Notes: generated from the letters alone by a model not told the origin. A DNA stretch of 55,467 bases from an uncultured Prevotellaceae bacterium (GCA_946186505.1 CAMHNI010000019.1:1-55467), one strand, 5' to 3'. Numbered from the stretch's first letter, positions 17,120 to 25,917 are shown. A program made the numbers and translations.

Positions 17120-19282
17120 TTACTCGTCGAGCAGAATCTTCATCATCTCACAGGCAGCCTTGGCTACCGATGTGCCAGGGCCAAAGATGGCGGCGACGCC
17201 AGCCTTGTAGAGGAAGTCATAGTCCTGGGCAGGGATGACACCACCGGCGATAACCATAATGTCCTCGCGTCCCAGTTTCTTCAGTTCCTCAATCAGTTGC
17301 GGGATGAGTGTTTTGTGACCAGCAGCCAATGACGAGGCACCGACGATGTGGACATCGTTCTCGACGGCCTCACGGGCGGCCTCGGCAGGTGTCTGGAACA
17401 GCGGTCCCATATCGACGTCGAAGCCGCAGTCGGCATAGCCGGTGGCTACAACCTTGGCACCACGGTCGTGACCGTCCTGACCCATCTTAGCTACAAAGAT
17501 ACGTGGACGGCGACCCTCACGTTTTGCAAATTTCTCGGTCAACTCGCAGGCTTTCTCAAAGTCGGAGTCGTTCTTACTTTCTGATGAATACACGCCTGAA
17601 ATGGTTCTGATTACTGCTTTATAACGGCCTACAATCTCTTCGCAGGCATCTGAAATCTCTCCTAAGGTACAACGCAGCTGTGCAGCCTTGACGGCCAGAT
17701 CCAGCAGGTTGTTCTCGCTCTTGCGACCCTCGTTGAAATCACGTACGCACTCGGTGATAGCCTTCAAGGCGGCCTGGCAGGCGGCCTCGTCGCGTTTGCT
17801 GCGGACCTCCTTCAAGTTCTCCTCCTGCTGCTTGCGAACGGCGGTGTTGTCAACCTCGAGGATATCGATGGGATCTTCGTGCTCCAAACGGTACTTGTTG
17901 GTACCCACGATGGTCTGAACGCCAGAGTCGATGCGGGCCTGTGTGCGGGCAGCAGCCTCCTCGATACGCATCTTAGGCAGACCGGTCTCGATGGCCTTGG
18001 CCATACCGCCCAGCTTCTCAATCTCCTGGATGTGCTCCCAGGCCTTGTGTACCAGCTCGTTGGTCAGCGTCTCTACATAGTAGGAGCCAGCCCACGGGTC
18101 AATCTGCTTGCAGACCTTCGTTTCGTTCTGGATGTAGATCTGGGTGTTACGAGCGATACGGGCGGAGAAGTCGGTAGGCAGGGCGATGGCCTCATCGAGG
18201 GCGTTGGTGTGCAGCGACTGGGTGTGACCCAGCACGGCGGCCATAGCCTCGATACAAGTACGGCCCACGTTGTTGAACGGATCCTGCTCGGTGAGCGACC
18301 AACCTGAAGTCTGCGAGTGGGTACGCAGAGCCAGCGACTTAGGATTCTTGGCACCGAAGCTCTTCACGATCTTTGCCCACAGCAGACGACCTGCACGCAT
18401 TTTTGCTATTTCCATGAAGTGGTTCATGCCGATGGCCCAGAAGAAGCTCAGACGCGGAGCAAAAGCATCTACGTCGATACCGGCATTCACACCAGTACGC
18501 AGATAGTCCATACCGTCGGCCAGGGTGTAAGCCAGCTCGATGTCTGCCGTAGCACCAGCCTCCTGCATGTGGTAACCCGAAATAGAGATGCTATTGAACT
18601 TAGGCATCTTCTGTGAGGTGTACTCGAAGATATCAGCGATGATCTTCATGGAGAATGCGGGCGGGTAGATATAGGTGTTACGCACCATGAACTCCTTCAG
18701 GATATCGTTCTGAATGGTACCAGCCATCTCCTCGAGCTGAGCGCCCTGCTCCAGACCGGCCACGATATAGAATGCCAGGATAGGCAGCACGGCGCCGTTC
18801 ATGGTCATCGAGACAGACATCTTGTTCAAGGGGATACCCGAGAACAACACCTTCATGTTCTCCTCATTGCAGATAGACACACCAGCCTTACCCACATCAC
18901 CCACCACACGGGCGTTATCGGGGTCGTAGCCGCGGTGCGTCGGCAGGTCGAAGGCTACGGAAAGTCCTTTCTGACCAGAGGCGAGGTTACGGCGATAGAA
19001 TGCATTCGACTCCTCTGCGGTAGAGAATCCGGCATACTGGCGGATGGTCCACGGGCGGAACGGATACATCATACTGTACGGGCCACGGAGGTAGGGTGGG
19101 ATACCGGCGGTGAAGTCCAAGTGCTCCATGCCTTCGAGGTCTTCTTTGGTATATACGGGCTGAATGTCAATCTGCTCAGGAGTCCTCCAGTTAGCGCTGA
19201 TGCCATTCTCCTTCTGCCACTGCTGGCCATTCTTCTGCTGAATACCAGCGTAGATATCTATTTGACTAAAATCTTTTCTCAT
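17120..19282 (-). CDS. mutB: Methylmalonyl-CoA mutase large (alpha) subunit
   Basis: The 720-residue subunit interconverts succinyl-CoA and (R)-methylmalonyl-CoA with adenosylcobalamin, a step in propionate formation. The N-terminal two thirds are the TIM barrel ([52 protein letters not shown]). The C-terminal cobalamin domain has D603-G-H605-D-R-G, where His605 replaces the lower axial ligand, plus [12 protein letters not shown]. All catalytic features look intact. It is the last gene of the mut operon and is separated from mutA by an inserted 0.5-kb element, so its translation depends on read-through of that element or on a promoter inside it. Confidence 0.96.
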   Translation of the reverse strand: MRKDFSQIDIYAGIQQKNGQQWQKENGISANWRTPEQIDIQPVYTKEDLEGMEHLDFTAGIPPYLRGPYSMMYPFRPWTIRQYAGFSTAEESNAFYRRNLASGQKGLSVAFDLPTHRGYDPDNARVVGDVGKAGVSICNEENMKVLFSGIPLNKMSVSMTMNGAVLPILAFYIVAGLEQGAQLEEMAGTIQNDILKEFMVRNTYIYPPAFSMKIIADIFEYTSQKMPKFNSISISGYHMQEAGATADIELAYTLADGMDYLRTGVNAGIDVDAFAPRLSFFWAIGMNHFMEIAKMRAGRLLWAKIVKSFGAKNPKSLALRTHSQTSGWSLTEQDPFNNVGRTCIEAMAAVLGHTQSLHTNALDEAIALPTDFSARIARNTQIYIQNETKVCKQIDPWAGSYYVETLTNELVHKAWEHIQEIEKLGGMAKAIETGLPKMRIEEAAARTQARIDSGVQTIVGTNKYRLEHEDPIDILEVDNTAVRKQQEENLKEVRSKRDEAACQAALKAITECVRDFNEGRKSENNLLDLAVKAAQLRCTLGEISDACEEIVGRYKAVIRTISGVYSSESKNDSDFEKACELTEKFAKREGRRPRIFVAKMGQDGHDRGAKVVATGYADCGFDVDMGPLFQTPAEAAREAVENDVHIVGASSLAAGHKTLIPQLIEELKKLGREDIMVIAGGVIPAQDYDFLYKAGVAAIFGPGTSVAKAACEMMKILLDE

Positions 19283-19297
19283 ATTATTTCTTTGTTT

Positions 19298-19793
19298 TTA
19301 TGGAACACGAAGATACGAAGAAACGAAGTCTCTCATCGTTCGGGCTTTATACCTTTGTATTCTAAATATCCATTTAGTTTTCTTTTGATGCCTTCTTTTA
19401 GCTTGGGAACATTGAAGTTAATGAGTAATCCCATTTTGACGTCAGATAGCTTCATATAGGTAAGGAGTTGTACTTCGTGTAATGGTTTCATTGTTTCCAC
19501 AGCTTTTAACTCCACGATAAACACATCCTCAACAAGCATGTCTATTCTGTAATATTTCCCTATTTCCTTTCCCTTGTATATCAAAGGAAGGTCAACTTGG
19601 GTATTAACTTTTAAGCCTTTTTCTTCAAGCTCAATTTTTAGGCAATCCTCATATACAGATTCGAGAAGACCAGGTCCGAGTTCTTTATGCACCTCAATAT
19701 CAGCACCAATTATGGTATTGCTTAATGATAGAAGATACTGATATTCTTCTTCTGCAATAAAACTTCGTTCCTTCGTTTCTTCGTGTTCCATAA
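19298..19793 (-). mobile_element. Inverted-repeat cassette carrying a GxxExxY gene
   Basis: Arms at 19298-19329 and 19762-19793 are 32-bp inverted repeats that agree at 30 of 32 positions. Each arm starts TTATGGAACACGAAG and contains three copies of an 8-bp unit ending in ACGAAG. Between them lies a single gene, whose ATG is inside one arm and whose stop is three bases from the other. The element exactly fills the space between mutA and mutB, which are adjacent in other genomes of this group as far as I know. No transposase is present. Target-site duplication is not evident. Confidence 0.65.
19333..19791 (-). CDS. GxxExxY protein, PD-(D/E)XK nuclease fold
   Basis: The 152-residue protein carries the eponymous motif G41-LLE44-SVY47 and belongs to the GxxExxY family, placed in the PD-(D/E)XK superfamily (Pfam PDDEXK_3). 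The putative catalytic set is visible: D84 in YRIDMLVED, and E94-L-K96 in FIVELKAVE, so the active site appears intact. No biochemical function is established for the family to my knowledge. The first ten residues (MEHEETKERS) are encoded by the inverted-repeat arm itself. The coding sequence is more AT-rich than the flanking mut genes, which suggests transfer. Confidence 0.85.
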   Translation of the reverse strand: MEHEETKERSFIAEEEYQYLLSLSNTIIGADIEVHKELGPGLLESVYEDCLKIELEEKGLKVNTQVDLPLIYKGKEIGKYYRIDMLVEDVFIVELKAVETMKPLHEVQLLTYMKLSDVKMGLLINFNVPKLKEGIKRKLNGYLEYKGIKPER

Positions 19794-19797
19794 ATAA

Positions 19798-21684
19798 TTA
19801 TAACCCTAATTTAGCATTATACTCCTTGAGCGTTTCCAGCTGGTTAGACTTAACGTGAATGAAGTTCTCGATGCCGGCAGCCTTGAGGTCTTCGCTGCAG
19901 GCGGGAGCACCGGCAACGATGTACATGGCGCGGCCGTTCAGGTACTTGAAAGCGGGGATGGCATACTCAGCATATTCGTCATCAGAAGAGCAGATGACCA
20001 CGATGTCGGCCTTAGCCTCAAGAGCGGCGTCAACACCCTCCTCGACAGTCTTGAAGCCGAGGTTGTCCATCACCTTGTAGCCTGCAGCAGCCAGGAAGTT
20101 GCACGAGAACTGGGCACGAGCCTGACGCATGGCCAAGTTGCCGATGGTCAGCATGAAGGCGATAGGCTGTTTCTTGGCTTTCTCCGTAGCGAGGCGCAGG
20201 GTCTCGAACTCAGAAGCCAGGCGCTGCGTGTTGAGGCGAGGAAGAGCCCCCCCTACGGCCCCCGAGGGGGCTTCATTACAACACTCGGACACATTAGTGT
20301 CCCCCTCGGGGGACGACAAGGGGGCTTTACCCTCGCTGGTCTCGGTGAAGTTCGGGAACTGGTTGGTACCGAGGATGAACTCGCGGCGGGTGGCGGCAGC
20401 GGCGTGACGCTTGTCGTTCGAGGCATTCACAGCGTTGGTAATGTTACCCTTCAGTGCCTCGGCCAAGAAACCACCAGCCTCCTCGACAGCGAGGAACAGC
20501 TTCCAGCCTTCCTTGGCGATGGCATCGGTCAGGTGCTCAATGGTGTAGGAACCGCCGGCCACATCGACCAGCTTGTCGAAGTGAGCCTCTTCCTTCAGCA
20601 GAAGCTGCTGGTTGCGGGCAATACGCTCGGCAAAGTCCGTCGGTGTCTCGTAGGGCTTGTCGAACGGAGTCACCACGATGGAATCCACATTGGCAATAGC
20701 TGCCGACATCGTCTCGGTCTGCGAGCGCAGCAGGTTCACGTAGCTGTCGAATAACGTCTGGTTGTACGCCGACGTGATAGCGCATACGTGCATCTGGCAG
20801 GCGCAGTCGCATTTCGGCTCGTATTGCTTCACAATCTGTGCCCACAGCAGACGGGCGGCGCGGAACTTGGCAATCTCCATGAAATAGTTCTCCGAGACGC
20901 CCATGTTGAACTTGATGCGCTTGGCAGCCTCAGTAGCATCTACACCAGCTTCGGTCAGCACGTTCAGGTACTCGGCACCCCAGGCTAAGGCATAGCCTAA
21001 CTCCTGATAGATGTAGGCACCGGCATTGTTCAGCTGCACGCTGTTCACGTTGATGCACTTGTAGCCAGGCAGTTCCTTCAACGCCTCGATGAGCGGCTTG
21101 GCCTGTTCGAGTACGGCTGTGGTGTCCTTGCCCTTGCACATGATCTTGCCAATGGGGTCAAAATTGATGCTACCCTTCAGCTCCTCCAGCGGATAGTTCT
21201 TCTCCTTGAAATAGTTGACCAGAATCTCGGCCAGCTCCACACAATGACGCTGGCAGGTCTTGAAGTTCAGCTCCACATACTGAGGCAGGATGCCGTCGAG
21301 TAGCGTAGCGATGAACTCCTTGCTGATGTCTTTGCCCTTGATCTTGAAGCCGAGCGAGTCAACACCCTTGTTCAGAATGTCAAGTGCCTTGGCACTGGCA
21401 GCTTTGGCATCCTCGACATTGATGTCCTGACGGACGAACCACAGGTTGTTGTCCTTTTTGTTACCGCGGACGAACGGGAACTCACCCGGCAGCGAATCGA
21501 CCGCCTTCAAGTCCTTCAAGTCCTCGCGGCGATAGAAGGGCTGTACGTTAAAACCTTCGTTTGTTCTCCATACGAGTCGCTTCTGGAAGTCGGCCCCTTT
21601 CAGGTCCACTTCAATCTTGTCCAGCCACTCCTGGGTGGTTGGTGCCTGGAACTCGCTGAAGAGTTTCTCTTTGTTGTTTGACAT
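19798..21684 (-). CDS. mutA: Methylmalonyl-CoA mutase small (beta) subunit with in-frame repeat insertion
   Basis: The 628-residue subunit pairs with MutB. It has the mutase barrel (residues about 30-430, for example FNMGVSENYFMEIAKFRAARLLWAQIV) and a C-terminal flavodoxin-like domain (about 485-628) that lacks the DxHxxG cobalamin motif, as usual for the small subunit. Between the two domains, residues about 449-481 (KAPLSSPEGDTNVSECCNEA and following) are encoded by a GC-rich palindromic repeat at 20244-20328 and do not look like mutase sequence. The frame is kept, so the protein is probably functional with an extra linker. The promoter is at 21738-21745. Confidence 0.93.
   Translation of the reverse strand: MSNNKEKLFSEFQAPTTQEWLDKIEVDLKGADFQKRLVWRTNEGFNVQPFYRREDLKDLKAVDSLPGEFPFVRGNKKDNNLWFVRQDINVEDAKAASAKALDILNKGVDSLGFKIKGKDISKEFIATLLDGILPQYVELNFKTCQRHCVELAEILVNYFKEKNYPLEELKGSINFDPIGKIMCKGKDTTAVLEQAKPLIEALKELPGYKCINVNSVQLNNAGAYIYQELGYALAWGAEYLNVLTEAGVDATEAAKRIKFNMGVSENYFMEIAKFRAARLLWAQIVKQYEPKCDCACQMHVCAITSAYNQTLFDSYVNLLRSQTETMSAAIANVDSIVVTPFDKPYETPTDFAERIARNQQLLLKEEAHFDKLVDVAGGSYTIEHLTDAIAKEGWKLFLAVEEAGGFLAEALKGNITNAVNASNDKRHAAAATRREFILGTNQFPNFTETSEGKAPLSSPEGDTNVSECCNEAPSGAVGGALPRLNTQRLASEFETLRLATEKAKKQPIAFMLTIGNLAMRQARAQFSCNFLAAAGYKVMDNLGFKTVEEGVDAALEAKADIVVICSSDDEYAEYAIPAFKYLNGRAMYIVAGAPACSEDLKAAGIENFIHVKSNQLETLKEYNAKLGL
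20244..20328. repeat. GC-rich palindromic repeat inside mutA
   Basis: The segment begins AGCCCCCCCTACGGCC and ends ACAAGGGGGCTTT, with inner palindromes CCCCCGAGGGGG (about 20260-20270) and CCCCCTCGGGGG (20301-20312). It shares the CCCCCnTACGGCCCCC core with the palindrome at 21903-22018. It lies in frame in the interdomain linker of mutA. Confidence 0.7.
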
Positions 21685-21737
21685 AGTTTGTGTAATATTT
21701 ATTATATAAGTTGTACGAATACAAGCTAAATAGTTTG

Positions 21738-21745
21738 CAAAGATA
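21738..21745 (-). promoter_or_regulatory. -7 element of the mut operon
   Basis: TATCTTTG on the minus strand, 53 bp before the mutA ATG. A decayed copy of this promoter occurs at 22410-22417 (TATCTATG). No B12-box or other cobalamin-riboswitch signature is visible in the leader. Confidence 0.55.
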
Positions 21746-21902
21746 CAAACTTTTTCCGAACAAAAGAAGATTTTAGTAAATATTTAATTTTTATTCGTAG
21801 AATCCTAACGATAATATTGGGCATCTGACTCGGAGAAGCAGCAGCCATTCACTATCGCATCCACCTTTAATGTCGTGTATCGTCGTCGTGCTCTCGACGG
21901 AG

Positions 21903-22018
21903 GTTCCCGTCAGCCCCCCGGGGGGGGAGGGTAATGTTATGTACCTCCCCCTTACGGCCCCCCTTTATATAGGGGGCCTATAGGGGAGGGTACATTACCC
22001 TGGGGGCCCCGGGGGAAC
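21903..22018. repeat. 116-bp nested palindrome
   Basis: Four nested inverted pairs share one axis: GTTCCC (21903) with GGGAAC (22013), AGGGTAATGT (21928) with ACATTACCCT (21992), CCTCCCC (21944) with GGGGAGG (21983), and GGCCCCCC (21956) with GGGGGCC (21972) around a TTATAT loop. Very GC-rich compared with its surroundings. It lies upstream of the mut promoter in a region of 862 bp (21685-22546) without a convincing gene. Confidence 0.75.
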
Positions 22019-22161
22019 GGCTGCCGTGGCGGCAGCAACGCAGTTGCAAATATACAACATCGGCCAAGACCGATGTCGAGTTAAGTCCACTTACGAAGGG
22101 CTAAATTATGAAAATATAACATATTTAACTTTCTTATACACGAAAAATCGCCAAAACGGCC

Positions 22162-22323
22162 TCAAACTGCGTATTTGGGAAAGCGACCTTCTGTCCAATA
22201 ATCTTGTGGCGTTTGGAGGCTCCAAACGGTTCGAATGGAGGCTCCAAACGGTCCGAATGGAGGCTCCAAATGATTCGAATGGAGGCTCCAAACGCTGAAG
22301 AGTTTCTCTTTGTTGTTTGACAT
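22162..22323 (-). pseudogene. Duplicated mutA 5' end fused to tandem repeats
   Basis: Positions 22293-22327 repeat 35 bp of the true mutA start (21654-21688) without a mismatch, including ATG and the codons for MSNNKEKLFS. After ten codons the frame runs into the 22-bp tandem repeat and stops after 53 residues. A similar match to the mutA promoter region (22409-22457 against 21737-21785) lies further upstream. It is a fragment, not a functional mutase gene. Confidence 0.7.
22215..22294. repeat. 22-bp tandem repeat, about 3.6 copies
   Basis: Units start at 22215, 22237, 22259 and 22281 (the last is partial). Each unit starts GGAGGCTCCAAA. Across unit borders the sequence forms the palindrome TTTGGAGGCTCCAAA or a close variant, and ATTCGAAT forms a second palindrome in some units. 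Variation is confined to the positions between the palindromes. Confidence 0.8.
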
Positions 22324-22480
22324 AGTTGTGTAAAGATTACATAAGTTCTTAACTTTTAGCAAGCTTTTTGTTCCAGCCTTGCAGGTTCTTATTTATCTAT
22401 AACGACGTGCATAGATACAAACTTTTTTCGAATCAGCGAAGATTTTAGTAAATATTGTAGTTTTATAATCGACAAAGAAA

Positions 22481-22512
22481 TTTGCAGGTTTCAGAAATTA
22501 GTTGTACTTTTG
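22481..22512 (+). promoter_or_regulatory. Promoter of the WecG-type gene
   Basis: TTTG (22481-22484), 20 bp, TACTTTTG (22505-22512). The transcript would have a leader of about 30 nt before ATG 22547, excluding the in-frame TTG at 22502. Confidence 0.75.
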
Positions 22513-22546
22513 CAGCTTGAAAGCAGTGAATGACTTTTTTGGGACT

Positions 22547-23287
22547 ATGTTTCGTCTGTCAGATTTACATATCTTAGAGTGCAAGGATGCGTTGAAGAAC
22601 ATCCCTGATGGTAAGGTTCTTATCAACACCATTAATGCCCATTCCTATAATGTGGCGCAACGCGACGACCAGTTTGCCGAGGCACTGGCCGGAGGCGACT
22701 ATTTGATACCTGACGGCGCATCCATTGTGAAGGCGTGCCGATGGTTGAAGGGCAAGTCCTGTCCTATAGAGCGTATTGCTGGCTGGGACTTGTTCACTTT
22801 TGAGATGGACAGGCTTGGTTCATCGGGCGGCGTACGCAAAGTGATGTTTATGGGTTCCTCGGAGCATGTGCTGTCGCTCATCAAAGAGCGGGCTGCAAAG
22901 GATTATCCTTATCTGGAGGTGGTGACTTACTCTCCTCCCTATAAGCCTGTTTTCAACGATGATGACAATGCTGCCATTATCGAGGCTGTCAATGCGGCTA
23001 ATCCGGATCTCCTTTGGATAGGCATGACTGCTCCTAAGCAGGAGAAATGGACCTTTCAGCATTGGAACGAACTGGACATCCACTGTCATGTGGGCACCAT
23101 CGGGGCCGTGTTTGATTTCTATGCAGGTACGGCTCGCCGTGCTCCTTTGTGGTGGCAGCAGCACGCTTTAGAATGGCTCTACCGTCTCGTCAAGGAGCCG
23201 CGTCGCATGTGGCGGCGTTACATCATCGGCAATCCGTTGTTCGTTTGGAATGTGTGGAATGAAAAGAGAAAAGCGTCAAGGTCTTGA
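22547..23287 (+). CDS. WecG/TagA/CpsF family glycosyltransferase
   Basis: The 246-residue protein belongs to GT26, which transfers N-acetylmannosaminuronate or N-acetylmannosamine to an undecaprenyl-linked acceptor in surface-glycan synthesis. Landmarks are INTINAHSYNVAQRD, LIPDGASIV, the IERIAGWDLF segment, GSSEHVLSL and WIGMTAPKQEKWTFQHW, with GAVFDFYAGTARRAP near the C-terminus. Start 22547 is chosen from the promoter position. A terminator hairpin overlaps the last codons. It is a single-gene unit, not inside a capsule cluster. Confidence 0.9.
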   Translation: MFRLSDLHILECKDALKNIPDGKVLINTINAHSYNVAQRDDQFAEALAGGDYLIPDGASIVKACRWLKGKSCPIERIAGWDLFTFEMDRLGSSGGVRKVMFMGSSEHVLSLIKERAAKDYPYLEVVTYSPPYKPVFNDDDNAAIIEAVNAANPDLLWIGMTAPKQEKWTFQHWNELDIHCHVGTIGAVFDFYAGTARRAPLWWQQHALEWLYRLVKEPRRMWRRYIIGNPLFVWNVWNEKRKASRS

Positions 23288-23305
23288 GAATGAGCCTTGA
23301 CGCTT
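23271..23305. terminator. Terminator overlapping the 3' end of the WecG-type gene
   Basis: An 11-bp perfect stem AAGCGTCAAGG (23271-23281) / CCTTGACGCTT (23295-23305) is followed by TTCTTTATTT. The stop codon (23285-23287) lies in the loop. It can serve both this gene and the convergent amylase gene. Confidence 0.8.
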
Positions 23306-23309
23306 TTCT

Positions 23310-24962
23310 TTATTTCAGTTTCAGTATTACAGCACTGCGGCCTGCTATTTCCACAGGTACCGTCTGGTCGGCTTTCAGTTCGACAACACTGGTCGTGTTG
23401 CCTAGCAGGTCGTTAGCGGTGTAGGTCTTCTCGCGTAGCCCGAGGAATTCGAAGGCATGGGCGGGAATGCAGACTTCCACTTTAGCTGTTGTGTCGTCAA
23501 AGTTGGCCACAACCAGCAGTTGGCTGGTCTTCGCCTTCCTCAGGAACATATACTGGCGGTGGTATTGCTGGTTGACGTACATCAGGTCGTAGAACAATCC
23601 TTCGCTGACGGCCTTCTCCTTGCGGGCAATGTTCAGTACCTTTTTATATAAGTCATACAGCTGGCGTTCTTCATCGGTCAGTGTTTTGCGGGAGGCACGG
23701 CAGAGAGTGCCTACAGCCCAGTAGTCGAAGATAGTGGTACGGCCGTCATGTCCGCTGAACCCTTCGTGGTCCATGCCGTGCTCGCCGTACTCCTGTCCGG
23801 CGTAGAGCATAAAGGGGTTTTGCTGCATCAGGGCGTTGACCACCAGTGCGGGGATGGCCTTGCGACCGTCGGCAGCGAAGAAGTCGGAGGCGATGCGCAG
23901 CTCGTCGTGGTTTTCCAGGAAGTAGAGCATGTGCTCGCGTATGTCGTCCGTCTGCTGCCAGTTACCGGTAATGGCCTGTGTCGATTGCTGGTGGCGTATA
24001 ATCTGGAACATGGTGTCGTACATGCCCACCTTGTCGTACAGGTAGTCGAAACCGCTGGCCACATAGTGCCGGTATTCGTTAGGATTATACACCTCGCCGA
24101 TGAACACCAGTTCAGGGAACTTCGCCTTGACCTGCTTCGTGGCCCAAGCCCAGAAATCGGCAGGGACCATTTCGGCCATGTCGCAGCGGAAACCGTCAAT
24201 ACCCTTGTCGGCCCAGAACATCAGGATCTGGGTCATCTTCTTCCATGTGTCTGGAATGGGGTCGAAATGCCCGACACGTCCGGCGTAGTAGTCCACGCCG
24301 TAGTTTAGTTTCACAGTCTCATACCAGTCATTTTGTCCCGGCGCATTGTGGAAACAGTCGTTGCCCGTAGCCTTGGCAGGTTCCTCAATATATGGCTCTG
24401 TCTCACCGTGATAGAGGTCGAAGTATGGAGTAAATCTTTGCCCTGGGCAGTAGTAGAAGTTGTTCTGCGGGTCGAAGCCGTTCTGCGGATTGTCATCCTC
24501 GCCCAGGTCCTTCACGCCACGAGGCTTGCAGACGCTCTGGTACTGGCGTGCTACGTGATTGGGAACGAAATCGATGATGACCTTCATGCCAGCCTTGTGG
24601 GTACGTTCCACCAGTTGCTCAAACTCCTCCATGCGCCGGTTGACGTCAACAGCCAGGTCTGGGTCTATGTCATAGTAGTCGGTGATGGCGTATGGTGAAC
24701 CAGCTCTGCCCTTCACTACGGCAGGATGTTGGCAGGGGATGCCGTATGTTGAGTAGTCAGTCGTGGTGGCGTGGCGTATGACGCCTGTGTACCAAATATG
24801 GCTCACGCCCATCTGACTGATATTCTTCAGTACAGTGGGCGTGAAGTCGTTCATCTTACCGCATCCGTTCTCCTCAATCGTGCCGTTTTGCTTGCACGTT
24901 TGATTTCTGTTCCCGTAAAGACGGGTGAAGATTTGGTAAATGATAGTCTTATGAGATGCCAT
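23310..24962 (-). CDS. Alpha-amylase family glycoside hydrolase (GH13)
   Basis: The 550-residue enzyme has the GH13 barrel: VIIDFVPNHVA (region I), GIDGFRCDMAEMVP (nucleophile Asp), FIGEVYN (acid/base Glu) and FLENHDE (third acid). A C-terminal beta domain is present. There is no signal peptide, so it acts in the cytosol, presumably on maltodextrins or glycogen. Substrate cannot be read from sequence. ATG 24962 is chosen because MASHKTIIYQIFTRLYG is the normal family start; it overlaps the fabD end by 14 bases, so the two are coupled although functionally unrelated. Confidence 0.9.
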   Translation of the reverse strand: MASHKTIIYQIFTRLYGNRNQTCKQNGTIEENGCGKMNDFTPTVLKNISQMGVSHIWYTGVIRHATTTDYSTYGIPCQHPAVVKGRAGSPYAITDYYDIDPDLAVDVNRRMEEFEQLVERTHKAGMKVIIDFVPNHVARQYQSVCKPRGVKDLGEDDNPQNGFDPQNNFYYCPGQRFTPYFDLYHGETEPYIEEPAKATGNDCFHNAPGQNDWYETVKLNYGVDYYAGRVGHFDPIPDTWKKMTQILMFWADKGIDGFRCDMAEMVPADFWAWATKQVKAKFPELVFIGEVYNPNEYRHYVASGFDYLYDKVGMYDTMFQIIRHQQSTQAITGNWQQTDDIREHMLYFLENHDELRIASDFFAADGRKAIPALVVNALMQQNPFMLYAGQEYGEHGMDHEGFSGHDGRTTIFDYWAVGTLCRASRKTLTDEERQLYDLYKKVLNIARKEKAVSEGLFYDLMYVNQQYHRQYMFLRKAKTSQLLVVANFDDTTAKVEVCIPAHAFEFLGLREKTYTANDLLGNTTSVVELKADQTVPVEIAGRSAVILKLK

Positions 24963-25836
24963 GAGCAGAAACTTCCTTGTTAATCTTGGCAATCATTCCT
25001 TGCAGGGCCTTTCCGGGACCGCACTCGGTGAAGTCATCGGCACCGTCGGCAATCATTGATTGAACGCACTGCGTCCAGCGTACTGATGAGGTCAGCTGGG
25101 CAATGAGGTTCTGCTTGATCTCAGCGGGGTTGGTGTGGGGCTTGCCATCCACATTCTGATAGACGGGACATTTGGGCTCACTGAAATCTGTCTGCTCAAT
25201 GGCAGCCTGCAGTTCGTCCTTGGCAGGCTGCATCAGGGGCGAGTGGAACGCACCGCCGACCTTCAGCGGCAGGGCACGCTTGGCTCCGGCAGCTTTCAGC
25301 TGTTCGCAAGCCTCGTTGATGGCTTCAACATTGCCGCTGATGACCAGCTGGCCGGGATTGTTATAGTTGGCGCATACCACCACGTGGCCTTCACGGTTGA
25401 TGGCAGCACAGATTTCCTCCACCTTCTCATCAGGCAGACCGATAATGGCGGCCATCGTCGATGGCTGGGCCTCGCAAGCCTTCTGCATGGCCATAGCGCG
25501 GGCATAGACCAGTTTCAGACCGTCCTCAAACGACAGGGCACCGGCGGCTACCAGTGCAGAGAACTCTCCTAAGGAGTGTCCGGCAGTCATGGCAGGGGCA
25601 AAGGCCTCGCCCATGCAGATAGCCGAGATGACTGAGTGCAGGAAGACAGCGGGTTGCGTTACCTTCGTCTGTTTCAGGTCTTCGTCCGTACCCTCAAACA
25701 TGATGTCGGTGATGCGGTACCCGAGGATGTCGTTAGCCTTCTCAAACAATTCTTTTGCCTTCTCGTTGTTGTCGTATAGGTCCTTGCCCATACCTACAAA
25801 CTGCGCTCCCTGTCCGGGAAAAACAAATGCTTTCAT
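24949..25836 (-). CDS. fabD: Malonyl-CoA:ACP transacylase
   Basis: The 295-residue enzyme loads malonyl groups on acyl carrier protein for fatty-acid synthesis. It shows the FPGQGAQFVGMGKDLY start, the active-site serine S88 in AGHSLGEFSALVAAG, and GGAFHSPLM with the catalytic histidine. Length is usual. A promoter lies at 25887-25917, about 50 bp upstream. Confidence 0.95.
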   Translation of the reverse strand: MKAFVFPGQGAQFVGMGKDLYDNNEKAKELFEKANDILGYRITDIMFEGTDEDLKQTKVTQPAVFLHSVISAICMGEAFAPAMTAGHSLGEFSALVAAGALSFEDGLKLVYARAMAMQKACEAQPSTMAAIIGLPDEKVEEICAAINREGHVVVCANYNNPGQLVISGNVEAINEACEQLKAAGAKRALPLKVGGAFHSPLMQPAKDELQAAIEQTDFSEPKCPVYQNVDGKPHTNPAEIKQNLIAQLTSSVRWTQCVQSMIADGADDFTECGPGKALQGMIAKINKEVSAHGIS

Positions 25837-25886
25837 TTCTTCTTATGATTTTAATACCAATGATATATTTTTTCCTTTTGCGGGTG

Positions 25887-25917
25887 CAAAGGTACTGTAA
25901 ATCGTGCGAAAAACCAA
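25887..25917 (-). promoter_or_regulatory. Promoter of fabD
   Basis: Minus-strand TTG (25915-25917), 20 bp, TACCTTTG (25887-25894). Confidence 0.65.

Noticed and set aside
21685..21780. Cobalamin riboswitch before mutA
   Set aside because: The leader is only about 50 nt and lacks a B12 box; expected length is about 200 nt.
22215..22294. CRISPR array
   Set aside because: Units are directly adjacent with no unique spacers, and no cas genes are present.
22026..22298. 90-codon plus-strand frame in the mut upstream region
   Set aside because: Its second half is a translation of the 22-bp tandem repeat and its first half resembles no protein.
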